A stretch of DNA of 64,000 nucleotides from CAZPBN01 sp964584935 (GCA_964584935.1 CAZPBN010000010.1:37472-101471); one strand, 5' to 3'. Counted from the first letter of the stretch, positions 26,895 through 36,369 are shown. Made by a program: numbers and translations. Notes: generated from the sequence alone by a model not told the origin.

Positions 26895-27232
26895 CTCCTT
26901 TCATCACTCGGGATAAAATCATTTGAATGCTTCCTAGCTGTCATCAAATTGCGATCTCTATAAAAAATAATATTCTTAAAATATCATTATTGGCTCTATA
27001 TGCCAAGAGTATATTTCAAGGCGGATATTTTTCTATTTATTAATATGATCTCATTTTATGGGTGTTGATTGTGAAAAATAGTATTGAGAAACTTCTAGAA
27101 ATTATGATTTGACCGTGAAAAAAAACTATGCTATTTTGATGGAGCTATCCATGGGGTCGAATGTGAATGAACTATGTTAAGCGACGGATCTTTATATTTT
27201 TATGAATAGTCCAAGTGAAAAGGAGAGCTAAA
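26895..27232. other. Divergent intergenic region
   Basis: It separates the methyltransferase (minus) from the DUF4139-like gene (plus). Besides the promoter candidate at 27109-27137, I see no structure or remnant. Confidence 0.4.
27109..27137 (+). promoter_or_regulatory. Candidate sigma-70 promoter
   Basis: TTGACC (27109-27114), 17-base spacer, TATTTT (27132-27137). It would give a leader of about 90 bases to the ATG at 27233. Confidence 0.5.
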
Positions 27233-28831
27233 ATGAAAGAACACAACTTTTGGAAAGCCGGCAAGATTTGTTTAGGGATTTTGTCTGTTTTTTTATTTAC
27301 GGAAAGTCTGATATCTGGAAGTGAAGACACCTTACCTGAGTTAAAGACGGATACAAAAACCGTGGCTGTTTTTAAAAACGGACTTGGATTTTTTATAAAA
27401 GATGGAAAGACCGATTTGAAAAACGGCTGGGCTGTCTACAGGACAGTTCCGGAGGCAACCTATGGAACGTTATGGATTGGTTCGGTTGATAAAGAGATCA
27501 CATTGGATGAAGTCGTTGGCTTTGTTGAGGAGGTGAGAAAAGAAAAGGAAGTGGGGAGTCTTGCAGAATTGTTGAAACACAATACAGGAAGATCGGTAAA
27601 GGTGACAGCGCAAGGGAAAATCATTGAAGGAAATATTCAATATGTTTCCAAAAATATTGTGGTGATTTCTGCTGCAAGCAATTTTGATGTTGTTCTGAAT
27701 ATAAAGGAGATTTCAAAAATTGAATTTCCGGAGACCTGTGTGAAGAAATACGATTTTAAAAAAGACGAAAAAGCATTGAAATTTAAGGTTAGTCCTCTAA
27801 GAGGAAATGTGAGAATCAATATGGCATATCTTCAGAAAGGAATCAGCTGGGCTCCAAGCTACCTGGTTAATATTGAACATTCAGACAAAGCAAGAATTAT
27901 AATGAAAGCAACTCTGATTAATGATATCGAAGATTTGCATAATGTGGATGCGTATTTTGTGGTGGGATATCCGAATTTTACCTTTTCTGATATTTTTTCT
28001 CCAATGGCTATGAAACAAACCCTCAGCCAGTTAATAGGAGCATTGGAACGGGGAAGAGACCAGGGGATAAGAACAGATCAGCTATCCAGTATTATGAGAC
28101 AGAGTGTGTCTTTTGGAAGAGAAACCACTACCCTGGATCCCGGATACAGCTCGATAAAAGATTTACAGGGAGCTTCCGAAGAGGACCTCTTTCTTTATAA
28201 TAAAAAAGGAGTTACTTTAAAAAAAGGAGAACGGGCATGTTATTATGTCTTTTCCCAAGAAGTTGAATACAAGCATATATATGAATGGAATATTCCTGAT
28301 ACCATAAATGTGGATCAAAGGGGATACAGGACTTCGGTAAATAAGGACAAAGATAAAGAACAGGTATGGCATTCTGTTAAGCTGACCAATTCCACCGATT
28401 ACCCCTGGACAACGGCTCCGGCTTTAACTGTCAGCGGGTGGAAGCCTCTGTCACAGGATATGGTTGCCTACACTCCTAAAGGGACAAAAATAAATCTGAA
28501 ACTAACCGTAGCCACAGACATCAAGACTGAAAGGAATGAGTATGAATCAAGCAGAGAAAGGGATGTGCGTTTGTACAAAAGTACTTATGATCTGGTCACA
28601 GTTGAGGGAGAGCTTTATATGAAAAATGCAAAGACCAAGGACGTCACCATGGAAATTAAGAAACGAATAACTGGTGAAGTTCTCAAGACAAGTCCCAACG
28701 GAAAGGTTAAGAAAATTGCTGAAGGATTGAAAGGAGCGAATTATAATTCTTTCATCTCCTGGGAAATTCCAGTTGAGGCTGGAGAAGAAGTTATGGTGAC
28801 TTACACATATAAAGTGTATATCCATAATTAA
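27233..28831 (+). CDS. Exported DUF4139-like protein
   Basis: 532 residues from the ATG at 27233 (AGGAG at 27221-27225). A signal peptide-like N-terminus (KICLGILSVFLFTESLISGSE) predicts export. The N-terminal half has a beta-rich domain with a VKVTAQGKIIEGNIQYVSKNIVVIS segment like DUF4140/DUF4139 proteins. The later NMAYLQKGISWAPSYLVNI and LINDIEDLHNVDAYFVVGYP are the most family-like stretches (the YxxxGxxWxPxY and N...eDw.dv.l..v.G motifs). The C-terminus is again beta-rich. The family function is unknown; envelope location is inferred. Confidence 0.75.
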   Translation: MKEHNFWKAGKICLGILSVFLFTESLISGSEDTLPELKTDTKTVAVFKNGLGFFIKDGKTDLKNGWAVYRTVPEATYGTLWIGSVDKEITLDEVVGFVEEVRKEKEVGSLAELLKHNTGRSVKVTAQGKIIEGNIQYVSKNIVVISAASNFDVVLNIKEISKIEFPETCVKKYDFKKDEKALKFKVSPLRGNVRINMAYLQKGISWAPSYLVNIEHSDKARIIMKATLINDIEDLHNVDAYFVVGYPNFTFSDIFSPMAMKQTLSQLIGALERGRDQGIRTDQLSSIMRQSVSFGRETTTLDPGYSSIKDLQGASEEDLFLYNKKGVTLKKGERACYYVFSQEVEYKHIYEWNIPDTINVDQRGYRTSVNKDKDKEQVWHSVKLTNSTDYPWTTAPALTVSGWKPLSQDMVAYTPKGTKINLKLTVATDIKTERNEYESSRERDVRLYKSTYDLVTVEGELYMKNAKTKDVTMEIKKRITGEVLKTSPNGKVKKIAEGLKGANYNSFISWEIPVEAGEEVMVTYTYKVYIHN

Positions 28832-28964
28832 AATTTAAATTCCTGATAATTCTTAAAACTTTATCATTTTTATATAAAGGTGTTTTTTAGGCTTGAAAGA
28901 AATGCAAAGGAATGCGTTAATGAAAAGTTAGATGTTTCTATAATCAAAAAAAAGGAGACAAATA

Positions 28965-29465
28965 ATGTCCACTAAAGACAATTTAAAAGATGCCTTTGCC
29001 GGGGAAAGCCAGGCTAATCGGAAATACCTTGCTTTTGCCAAAAAAGCGGAAACAGAAGGATTTCCGCAGGTTGCAAAACTATTCCGGGCTGCCGCAGCTG
29101 CTGAAACCGTGCACGCCCATGCCCATTTGTGGGCTATGGGAGGAATTAAATCCACAACCGAGAATCTTAAAGAAGCCATTGGCGGTGAAGGATATGAATT
29201 CAGAGAAATGTATCCTCCTTTTCTTGAAGCGGCTAAAGAAGAGGGAGATAAGACAGCGGAGATTTCCTTTAAAAATGCCCTGGCTGTCGAGGAAATTCAC
29301 CACAATCTTTATGAGGAAGCTCTTCATTCGGTTCAAGAGAAACAGGATCTCCCTGAACGGACGGTGTATATCTGTGAGGTTTGCGGGAATACGGTTTATG
29401 ATGAGGCAGAGGATCCCTGTTCTGTATGCGGGGCTCCCAAACAGAAATTCACAGAAGTCTCCTGA
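28965..29465 (+). CDS. Rubrerythrin
   Basis: 166 residues. N-terminal ferritin-like four-helix di-iron domain (FAGESQANRKYLAFAKKAE, EIHHNLYEEAL supplies Glu/His ligands) and a C-terminal rubredoxin-like domain with CEVCGNTVYDEAEDPCSVCG (two CxxC pairs). It reduces hydrogen peroxide in anaerobes using NAD(P)H-derived electrons. Start ATG with AAGGAGACAAATA; a TATAAT at 28936-28941 may be its -10 box. The gene is monocistronic and ends against a terminator hairpin shared with the convergent pqqD-like gene. Confidence 0.95.
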   Translation: MSTKDNLKDAFAGESQANRKYLAFAKKAETEGFPQVAKLFRAAAAAETVHAHAHLWAMGGIKSTTENLKEAIGGEGYEFREMYPPFLEAAKEEGDKTAEISFKNALAVEEIHHNLYEEALHSVQEKQDLPERTVYICEVCGNTVYDEAEDPCSVCGAPKQKFTEVS

Positions 29466-29485
29466 GCGTTTTTAGAGATTCATAC

Positions 29486-29514
29486 ACAAAAAATCCGTGA
29501 ATAAGGCATTCACG
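29486..29514 (-). terminator. Rho-independent terminator overlapping the pqqD-like stop
   Basis: The perfect 7-base stem CGTGAAT / ATTCACG (29496-29502, 29508-29514) with loop AAGGC. On the minus strand it is followed by GATTTTTTGTG, so it ends the OPT-pqqD transcript. Confidence 0.6.
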
Positions 29515-29956
29515 AAGAATCATGTTTTTGTTGATTTTGGTTTAAATTTTTATATTTAATGAATTGATTCCTCTCCAGGCTTTGAAGAAAAAGAGACAAA
29601 CGGTCGTGAACGGGCTCAAGCTTCTGGCCGAATTCCTGATAGAGAATTTCTGCGATTTCTTTTACAGAATTTTCCCCGTTACATTGTTTCCACACACATG
29701 TCCCCACTTCATCCAGTTTAACCCTGTAGTATGGATTTTTCAAATGGGGCAGCAGGTATTTGGTAAGCAGAGGATTCTTGAATTTGGGCTTAAGAAGAGA
29801 AACCAAACCGTTTTCTCTAGTTTCCCATTCCATATTTTGTACAGGGATGAGCTCAAGAAGATTGATCTGCCCTGAAGTTTTATCTCCAGTTTTGTTGTTA
29901 TTTTTTTTTTCCGCTATTGAGTGTTTATTCATTCTCCTTTTGTTTTGAAGCGCCAT
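29510..29956 (-). CDS. PqqD-family peptide-binding protein next to an OPT transporter
   Basis: 148 residues from 29956 (or about 140 from an ATG at 29932). After a basic leader and a linker, residues 70-140 fit the PqqD winged-helix fold: VKLDEVGTCVWKQCNGENSVKEI then AEILYQEFGQKLEPVHDRLSLFLQ and a last strand helix NQFIKY. PqqD proteins bind short precursor peptides for radical-SAM enzymes; none is nearby. The gene overlaps the 3' end of the OPT transporter gene by about 32 bases. This ties the protein to peptide transport rather than peptide maturation, by position. Confidence 0.8.
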   Translation of the reverse strand: MALQNKRRMNKHSIAEKKNNNKTGDKTSGQINLLELIPVQNMEWETRENGLVSLLKPKFKNPLLTKYLLPHLKNPYYRVKLDEVGTCVWKQCNGENSVKEIAEILYQEFGQKLEPVHDRLSLFLQSLERNQFIKYKNLNQNQQKHDSS

Positions 29957-31925
29957 ATTCTCCGGAGTCGATCATTTTTTTATAGGGCAAACGGATCAAG
30001 ATATATCCCAGGATAAAGAAAATGATCAAAGCCAGCCAGGGATTATTCAAAGATTCGGGAAGATGGATGTTGGCTCCCTTGATAGCGGCTGTGATGATTC
30101 CCATCAGAGCCTGACCAGCGATCAATCCTGATGCCAAGAGCAAACCAATATTTTCAATGGTCTCTTTTCCTTTTTTAGTGGGCTTTTTCTTGGATGCCCG
30201 CCTGTCCAGAAAATATTTTAAAACTCCACCAAAGAAAATACAGGCAGTAGACCGGAAGGGAAGATACATCCCCACAGCGATGAGCATAGGCGAGGGAGAT
30301 CCCACCAGGATGAGCATGATAGCCAAGAGCATTCCAGCAATAACCAAAGGCCATGCCATTTCTCCTCCCACAATTCCTTTGGACATAGCGGCCATCAATC
30401 CGGCTTGAGGGGCAGGGAGAGTTTGACTTCCGATTCCGATATTATTATGGAGGAGTTGAAGGGAAAACGTTAGGGTGAGAGCAGCTGCGGTGACTCCAAT
30501 GATCCCGCCGATTTGCATTCTCCGCGGTGTTCCTCCCAGGATATGTCCTACTTTCCAGTCTTGAATCATGTCTCCGGCAACGCCTGCCACACAGCAAACC
30601 ACCGCTGCCACTCCTAAAACAGCAGCAATTCCCTGGTCGCCTTTCTGTCCCATAATCACCATCATAAGGGCTGCGATCAAGAGAGTGGTCAATGTCAATC
30701 CGGAAATAGGATTGGAGGATGAACCAATGATTCCTACCAGATATCCCGCTACAGCAGCGAAAAGAAGTCCCATAATGATCATCACCAGTGCTGAAACCAG
30801 AGAGGACCCGATATTCTGAGTGAATATGTTGTAAAGAATCACCATAGGAATGATCAAGGCTATGATAGCTATAATGATGGACGGGAAAGGAAGGTCTTTA
30901 TCGGTTCTTTGAAGCTCCGAAGCCCCTTCGGTTCGAGCTTTCCGGACATCTGAAATCGATCGACCGATACCAGCTATGAGACTTTTTCTCATCTTGAAGA
31001 GAGTATAAAAAGCGCCCACCAGCATGGCTCCCACAGCGATTGGTTTTACTTGAGCATTGTATGCCGCAATGGCGACCTCGGCCCAGCTTTCTAGATTCTG
31101 GGACATGACTGTTTCAATGTTGCCGCTTATGAAAAGGATGATGGGCATAAGGAAAAGCCATCCCAGAACCCCTCCTGAAAATGTGAGCGCTGCCAGTCGA
31201 GGCCCGATGATATATCCAACTCCGGTTAAAGCGGCATTGGCTGCGGGCGAACCGATGAACATGCGTCCTTTCATAGTCTCTGATTTGTATATTTCCACAT
31301 TATCGCTGTTGAGAAAGGTTATTCGGGATAAGCCAGGAATTTTGAACACTGTTCTTACGAATGGTTTGATAAGTCGAATGCCATTTTCACTGGTGAAGAA
31401 TTCGATCAAACCTCCCAATCCCATAGCCCAGAACATATAATGAGCATTGGAACCGGCTTTCTGCCCGGTTTTGACCATCTCTGCACAAGCAACACTTTCA
31501 GGGAAAGGGAGAGATGCGTCTTCAACCAGAGTGCGTCTGACTAAAATGATTAAAAACACGCCCAGGATACCACCAACGAGCATAAGAAGAGAGGACTTGA
31601 CCACATCGAACGTTTCCCAAACTCCGGTCATTAGAAAAGCCGGAATAGTGAAAATAGCGCCTGCGGCTAAAGCTTCTCCGACCGCTCCGGTAGTACGAGC
31701 CAGATTTTCCTCCAGAACAGTTCCTTTAAATGGTCGAAGGACAGCCATGGAAATGACCGCAGCCGGAAATGTGGCTGCGACTGTCATCCCTGCCATGAGT
31801 CCCAAATAAGCATTGGCTGCACCTAAAACAATAGCCATTAATATTCCCAGGAATATGGCTTTGAAAGAAATTTCTTTCATGGACTGTTCAGGGGGAACAT
31901 AAGGTTTGTAAGAATGACCACTCAT
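29925..31925 (-). CDS. OPT-family oligopeptide transporter
   Basis: 666 residues with about 15-16 hydrophobic segments. It opens EISFKAIFLGILMAIVLGAANAYLGLMAGMTVAAT, the OPT signature, followed by FPAAVISMAVLR and ARTTGAVGEALAAGAIFTIPA. It also has the late GGTPRRMQIGGIIG and LLASGLIAGQALMGI motifs. OPT carriers import small peptides, or in other branches metal chelates; the bacterial branch is mostly peptide-linked. The ATG has GGAGGCACAA before it. It is co-transcribed with a PqqD-like protein. Confidence 0.93.
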   Translation of the reverse strand: MSGHSYKPYVPPEQSMKEISFKAIFLGILMAIVLGAANAYLGLMAGMTVAATFPAAVISMAVLRPFKGTVLEENLARTTGAVGEALAAGAIFTIPAFLMTGVWETFDVVKSSLLMLVGGILGVFLIILVRRTLVEDASLPFPESVACAEMVKTGQKAGSNAHYMFWAMGLGGLIEFFTSENGIRLIKPFVRTVFKIPGLSRITFLNSDNVEIYKSETMKGRMFIGSPAANAALTGVGYIIGPRLAALTFSGGVLGWLFLMPIILFISGNIETVMSQNLESWAEVAIAAYNAQVKPIAVGAMLVGAFYTLFKMRKSLIAGIGRSISDVRKARTEGASELQRTDKDLPFPSIIIAIIALIIPMVILYNIFTQNIGSSLVSALVMIIMGLLFAAVAGYLVGIIGSSSNPISGLTLTTLLIAALMMVIMGQKGDQGIAAVLGVAAVVCCVAGVAGDMIQDWKVGHILGGTPRRMQIGGIIGVTAAALTLTFSLQLLHNNIGIGSQTLPAPQAGLMAAMSKGIVGGEMAWPLVIAGMLLAIMLILVGSPSPMLIAVGMYLPFRSTACIFFGGVLKYFLDRRASKKKPTKKGKETIENIGLLLASGLIAGQALMGIITAAIKGANIHLPESLNNPWLALIIFFILGYILIRLPYKKMIDSGEYGASKQKENE

Positions 31926-32123
31926 TTGTGCCTCCTCCAGAATTGCGATTTTTTATGAATATATATTTCTTACTGATGAAAAGTCAAGAAAAAATAATTT
32001 TTTCATAAACCGCCTTGGAGGAGGCAGCAAATAAGTTTTAACACAAATTGATCAAAATTTTGATAATGTAAAGGAATAAATCCTGTAGTTGTGAAATCTT
32101 AAAAAATATCTCTGTACTAAAAA

Positions 32124-32369
32124 CTATTTCAAAGTGACAGTTTTAGTGTTGTTCTCTTTATTTTGTTCTTTTATGATGTCGGAACAATCAATGATGGCAG
32201 TGACTATAGATTCCTCGGTTATCTTTAATTCTAACCTGTCACACCTGTATCTTTCTTCAAAAAATGTGCCAAGATGATTTGAGAGTTGGAAAAAACAAAG
32301 ACGCCAGGGTTCACAATAGAAAGAGTGATTTGATGAAAGGAAAAAAAGACATTTTTCAACAAGATTGTC
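32124..32369 (-). pseudogene. Unassigned open frame without start codon
   Basis: 81 codons are open from a TAA upstream to TAG at 32124-32126. The reading has protein-like composition in the second half (EERYRCDRLELKITEES, then IVTAIIDCSDIIKEQNKE) but no ATG/GTG/TTG in the first 79 codons. It may be the end of a decayed gene. I do not recognise the family, and chance cannot be ruled out. Confidence 0.3.
32256..32271 (-). promoter_or_regulatory. Sigma-54-like box, minus strand
   Basis: The minus-strand reading is TGGCACATTTTTTGAA: -24 TGGCAC and -12 TTGA at the right spacing, but with GA instead of GC at -12. It points toward the OPT gene but is 330 bases away, and it lies inside an open frame, so it may be a relic. 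Confidence 0.3.
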
Positions 32370-32456
32370 TTATTTGACAGGACATTATCTTGTCAGATGG
32401 TATCCTTATTAGTGTCTTTTACTTATTTGTAAGGGGTCTTGAAAATCTCAATCAAC

Positions 32457-32472
32457 TGGCATTATTCTTGCA
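32457..32472 (+). promoter_or_regulatory. Sigma-54 (-24/-12) promoter
   Basis: TGGCATTATTCTTGCA matches the TGGCAC-N5-TTGCA consensus with exact spacing and both GG and GC invariant pairs. It points at the permease fragment whose ATG is at 32492. An NtrC-type activator is encoded 14 kb away in the same island. Confidence 0.7.
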
Positions 32473-32491
32473 AATCAGAGGATAGAGATCA

Positions 32492-32791
32492 ATGAAAGAA
32501 GGAAAAACGGGAAAAGAGAGAGGTAATCCTTCTGTAGGGCCCCACTTATGGGAGATGACCGCAGTCAGGGATTTCATATGGATAGGTTTGATTGTTCTTA
32601 TTGTCGTAATCGCCTTTCATCTAAAATCTATTTTGTTACCTGTGTTTCTCGGTTTGTTGCTGGCCTATCTCTTTAACCCGTTGGTTAATTTTGCCAAGAA
32701 ACGGGTTCACATCCCCAGACAGGTGACCATCCTTTTTATACTGATAATTGTAGCTGCAATAGTGATCGCAGCCTCTATTCAGAGGTTCTGA
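32492..32791 (+). pseudogene. Truncated AI-2E/PerM-type permease (N-terminal fragment)
   Basis: 99 residues. After a hydrophilic start, residues 25-95 match the first two helices of AI-2E/PerM exporters: FIWIGLIVLIVVIAF, SILLPVFLGLLLAYLFNPLV, and IPRQVTILFILIIVAAIVI. Full proteins have about 350 residues; this frame stops where it meets the 3' end of the fpg fragment. The gene therefore lost its last two thirds. It still has a good sigma-54 promoter 20 bases upstream. Confidence 0.8.
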
Positions 32792-33096
32792 AGCTTCTGA
32801 CAAACAGGACAAAAATAAGCAGACCGTCCATTGACCTTGATTTTTTTCAGCTTTCCATGGGAATGGGGACATCGACCATTTTTTTTACGTTGAGGGATCA
32901 GGTAAAAACGGGGAAAACGTTCGGGATCGGCTTGACTGTCAATTGTTTCTTTTAGCACTTCTTTCATATTTTGAAATAAATTTCGTATTTTGTGTTCAGA
33001 GAGGTGATTTGTTTGTTCCTTAGGGTGAACCGCTGATTGAAAAAGGATTTCATCCGCATATATATTTCCGATTCCCGCAATCCATTTTTGGTTCAT
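32779..33096 (-). pseudogene. C-terminal fragment of formamidopyrimidine-DNA glycosylase
   Basis: 105 residues that match only the last third of Fpg/MutM: KWIAGIGNIYADEILFQSAV (helix-two-turn-helix) and then the zinc finger region with CPHSHGKLKKI and YFCPVCQKL. The catalytic N-terminal Pro-Glu and the first 160 or so residues are missing. The usual second finger Cys is Ser here, followed by His. The fragment begins directly after the atpG stop codon and ends overlapping the permease fragment, so it is bounded by two joints. Confidence 0.85.
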
Positions 33097-33978
33097 CTAA
33101 TCTGATAAGACTTCAAATCCGGAAACAATATCGAGAAGCTCTGCAGTAATGGATTCCTGTCGTTGATGATGGAACTGAGTGTTGAGTTCTTCCAGCCGTT
33201 CCTGGATATTTTTTTCCGCAACCTGCATAGAGGACATCCGGCTCAAATTTTCACTGGTCAAAGACTCAACTGTAGCTCGATAAAGTGATAAGAAAAAATA
33301 ATGCTGGATTAAAGAGGAAAACAAAGCATCCCAATTCATATTGAAAGAAGGAATGACATGAGTAGGCCATTTCTTATTCTTCAGGCTCTGCAGCCATTTC
33401 AGATCTAGAGGGAGAAGATGTTTGAGCGTGGGTTGAAAAGCACTCTTGGATGAAGGGCTGTTATAAAAAACCACGATTTGATCAATATCTTTTTCTGAAC
33501 GCCACTCGTCGACTTTGACCAGTATACTTTCGTTTACAGAAGTCAGATCCATCATGGATTCAAACAAAGACATATAGTCTTCCACTGATTGTCCGTTATC
33601 TTCCAAACGATTCCTTACCCTCTCTCCGATTGCCAGCATATGCCGGTTCTGGGGAGGTATCTGGAGTTCATCCATTTGATGAACAGCAAAGGAAGCAATC
33701 TGATCGTTGAACTGCCCCACCATACCTTGTTCGGAACCAAAAACAACGGCTCCAAGATAACCTATGAAATTCTGTTCGGGTTTCACAATTACTTTTTCTC
33801 TGTTCTGCATCATAACTTGAAGCCCAATCTCAACAGCAAGGCTGTATTCATTCAGTGATTCTAAAACCTGTTCATATTCCCGAATATTCACCGCAGCCAA
33901 GGTCTTCATTGTCTTGACAACAGAGTGCATATCTTCGGCACTGTTAATTTTGCGTTTCAGAGTTTCCAGTTGTTCCAT
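33097..33978 (-). CDS. atpG: N-type ATPase gamma subunit
   Basis: 293 residues. Central stalk of F1: the N-terminal helix ETLKRKINSAEDMHSVVKTMKTLA and the C-terminal helix LSRMSSMQVAEKNIQERLEELN, which form the coiled coil turned by the c ring. The middle domain is divergent compared with standard AtpG, as is usual in N-type enzymes. It is the last gene of the operon and its stop is followed at once by the fpg fragment. Confidence 0.93.
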   Translation of the reverse strand: MEQLETLKRKINSAEDMHSVVKTMKTLAAVNIREYEQVLESLNEYSLAVEIGLQVMMQNREKVIVKPEQNFIGYLGAVVFGSEQGMVGQFNDQIASFAVHQMDELQIPPQNRHMLAIGERVRNRLEDNGQSVEDYMSLFESMMDLTSVNESILVKVDEWRSEKDIDQIVVFYNSPSSKSAFQPTLKHLLPLDLKWLQSLKNKKWPTHVIPSFNMNWDALFSSLIQHYFFLSLYRATVESLTSENLSRMSSMQVAEKNIQERLEELNTQFHHQRQESITAELLDIVSGFEVLSD

Positions 33979-35520
33979 TTATTCTTTGTGCTGAGACGGG
34001 ATAAAATTTTTAGCCATATCTACTAAAGAATCCTTATCTTCCGAAGAGAGAGGCTCTCCTTCTTCGATTCGTTTCGTTACTCGTGGAGGAGCTTCCTTGA
34101 CCTTTTCTTGTATTTGGCTTTTTATGTTTCTGATTTGATCCAGCGGAATATCATCGAAAAGACCTTCCGTAACAGCCACCATGACCGCTATCTGTTCAGA
34201 TACAGACAAAGGGTGATACTGATCTTGCTTTAAAATTTCCCGTACTCTCCGTCCTCTAATTAATGTCCTTTTGGTCTCCTCATCCAGACGGGAACCAAAC
34301 CGGGAGAACGTTTCCAATTCTTTGAATTGAGAATAAGCAAGACGAAGATCTCCTGCCACTGCCCGGTAGGCAGGAAGTTGAGTTTTTCCTCCTACTCGCG
34401 ACACGGATTTTCCCACATCTATTGACGGAAGGATTCCTTCTCCGAATAGTTTGGGCGACAGATAAATCTGTCCGTCGGTTATTGAGACCAAATTAGTTGG
34501 GATATAGGCAGCAATATTTTGGGCCTGGGTTTCTATGATTGGTAAAGCGGTTAGAGAGCCTCCTCCCTTCTCTTTCCGCAAGTGGGTTGATCTTTCCAAC
34601 AAACGGGAATGAATATAGAATATATCCCCGGGATAGGCTTCCCGGGCTGGAGGCCTTCTCAATAAAAGGGATAATTCCCGATATGAGCGTGCGTGTCTGG
34701 TTAAATCATCATAAACGATTAACACATCGCGACCTTTCTCCACAAAATACTCTCCTATGGAGGTTGCCGTATACGGAGAGATATAATTCTGTCCGGGAGG
34801 ATCCTCACCTGTTGCCACCACTACAATGGTGTATTGCAAGGCATCATGTTTACGGAGATCAGCCACCACTTTGGCTACCGAATCTCTTTCCTTGCCAATT
34901 GTGCAGTAAATGCATATCATCTCCTGATTTTTCTGATTGATTATGGTATCCAGGGCAATGGCTGTTTTTCCTATCTGCCGGTCTCCCAGGATCAATTCTC
35001 TTTGACCCCTCCCTATAGGAATGAGAGCATCGACAGCCTGAATTCCGGTTTGAAGGGGAGTTGAGACTGGAGCTCTGTCCATAATGGATGGGGCTGCTCT
35101 TTCGGCCGGAAGCCGGGTTGATGTTTGAATGGCCCCTTTTCCGTCTAAGGGACGTCCCAGAGCATCCACAACTCTTCCCATGAGGTTTTTTCCTACCGGT
35201 ACTTCCATAATACGGTGAGTTCGCCAGGCAGTTTGTCCGGCTCTGATGTGTTCGTATTCATCAATCAAAATGGCTGCGACCTCATCAGAATCCAAATTAA
35301 AGGCAATTCCCATTTTTTCACCGGGAAAGCGGATCAATTCCTCATTTTGAACACGAGGTAGCCCTTTGATTCTAGCTATTCCTCTTCCCACATTCCAAAC
35401 CCGCCCCAGTTCTCTTGTTTCCAATTTATATTGATGTTTTTCCAGAAGGGCATCAAAAGTTTGAAATGTGGTTTTCAGAACGTCTTGCAGTTCGTTTTTT
35501 TGTTCTTTTTGTTCAGACAT
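33979..35520 (-). CDS. atpA: N-type ATPase alpha subunit
   Basis: 513 residues. Non-catalytic nucleotide-binding subunit with P-loop GDRQIGKTAIALD (around residue 169), the DDLTRHARSYRELSLLLRRPP segment and the PAYRAVAGDLRLAY region. There is no separate delta gene before it; N-type operons lack one. The start is 12 bases after atpF. Confidence 0.96.
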   Translation of the reverse strand: MSEQKEQKNELQDVLKTTFQTFDALLEKHQYKLETRELGRVWNVGRGIARIKGLPRVQNEELIRFPGEKMGIAFNLDSDEVAAILIDEYEHIRAGQTAWRTHRIMEVPVGKNLMGRVVDALGRPLDGKGAIQTSTRLPAERAAPSIMDRAPVSTPLQTGIQAVDALIPIGRGQRELILGDRQIGKTAIALDTIINQKNQEMICIYCTIGKERDSVAKVVADLRKHDALQYTIVVVATGEDPPGQNYISPYTATSIGEYFVEKGRDVLIVYDDLTRHARSYRELSLLLRRPPAREAYPGDIFYIHSRLLERSTHLRKEKGGGSLTALPIIETQAQNIAAYIPTNLVSITDGQIYLSPKLFGEGILPSIDVGKSVSRVGGKTQLPAYRAVAGDLRLAYSQFKELETFSRFGSRLDEETKRTLIRGRRVREILKQDQYHPLSVSEQIAVMVAVTEGLFDDIPLDQIRNIKSQIQEKVKEAPPRVTKRIEEGEPLSSEDKDSLVDMAKNFIPSQHKE

Positions 35521-35532
35521 TCTTAGAATTTA

Positions 35533-36366
35533 TTAATTTTGATCTTTCTCTTTTTTTGATTTTTCTTTATTAACTTTTTCCTGTTCTTCTTTATCTGTTT
35601 CCTCATAAGTTCGCTGATCCAGAGCTTCCGACATGTTGTCTTCCAACTCAGACAAATAGCTTTCGATTTCCCAGGCTATTTTTCTATCCCGGATTTCCAA
35701 TTCGACTCCCCCAATCAAATCTTCCGAAGTTTTAAATTTCAAGTGTGCACTCTTTCCGCTTATGTCTTTAAGAGCTTTTTCAGCTTTTTGTTGAAGATCT
35801 TGGGGAATTTTGAACCGGCTCACAATTGTTGCCTCTTGTTTAGACTGTTCCAGACTTTGTTTTATCTGTTCCCTCTCTTTGCCTTCCAAATTTTGGATTC
35901 GGCGAAGAAAGGCGTTACAGATGTGTCTTTCCAATTGTTCGTCAGCTAGGTCTTTTAAAGCTTTCCTCGCTGTGTCAAAGACCTGTTCGCCAGCCCGTCT
36001 TCGGAGTTCCTGGAGAAATATTTCTTTTTGACGCTGAAGAGATTCCTGCCAATGCTTTTGAGTTTGATTCACTTCTTCCCGGGCTTTTTGGATGAGTTCC
36101 TTCTTCTTATTTTCTGCCTCATTTTTCGCTTGAGAAATCAAATCTTCCTGCTTTTCTTGCATCTCTTTTCTTTTTTCCTGGTAAGATTCCATTTCTTCTT
36201 CGGCTTCTTTTTTTTTCATATCCGCCTCTTCGATTCGATTTGCGATCCGGTTTTCTCTCTCATCCATAACTTTAACTATCCGCTTGTAAAGGAAATGTCT
36301 CAACAGGAGAACGAGTATAATGAAATTGATAATCTGGGCAATAAAGGTGAATGTGTCGAAACTCAA
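35533..36366 (-). CDS. atpF: N-type ATPase b subunit, long form
   Basis: 277 residues: one N-terminal membrane helix (FIAQIINFIILVLLLRHFL), then a long charged coiled coil to about residue 180, then a C-terminal domain (around 180-250) that may stand in for the missing delta subunit. This is typical of N-type operons, whose b subunits are much longer than the standard 160 residues. The C-tail is very rich in Lys/Glu. The start is three bases after atpE. Confidence 0.92.
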   Translation of the reverse strand: MSFDTFTFIAQIINFIILVLLLRHFLYKRIVKVMDERENRIANRIEEADMKKKEAEEEMESYQEKRKEMQEKQEDLISQAKNEAENKKKELIQKAREEVNQTQKHWQESLQRQKEIFLQELRRRAGEQVFDTARKALKDLADEQLERHICNAFLRRIQNLEGKEREQIKQSLEQSKQEATIVSRFKIPQDLQQKAEKALKDISGKSAHLKFKTSEDLIGGVELEIRDRKIAWEIESYLSELEDNMSEALDQRTYEETDKEEQEKVNKEKSKKEKDQN

Positions 36367-36369
36367 TTC

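Larger units (their letters stand above)
31926..32491. other. Intergenic stretch at the left edge of the sigma-54 island
   Basis: It holds the unassigned open frame at 32124-32369 (minus), a sigma-54-like box at 32256-32271 (minus) and a canonical sigma-54 promoter at 32457-32472 (plus). The first 200 bases next to the OPT gene show nothing else. Confidence 0.5.
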
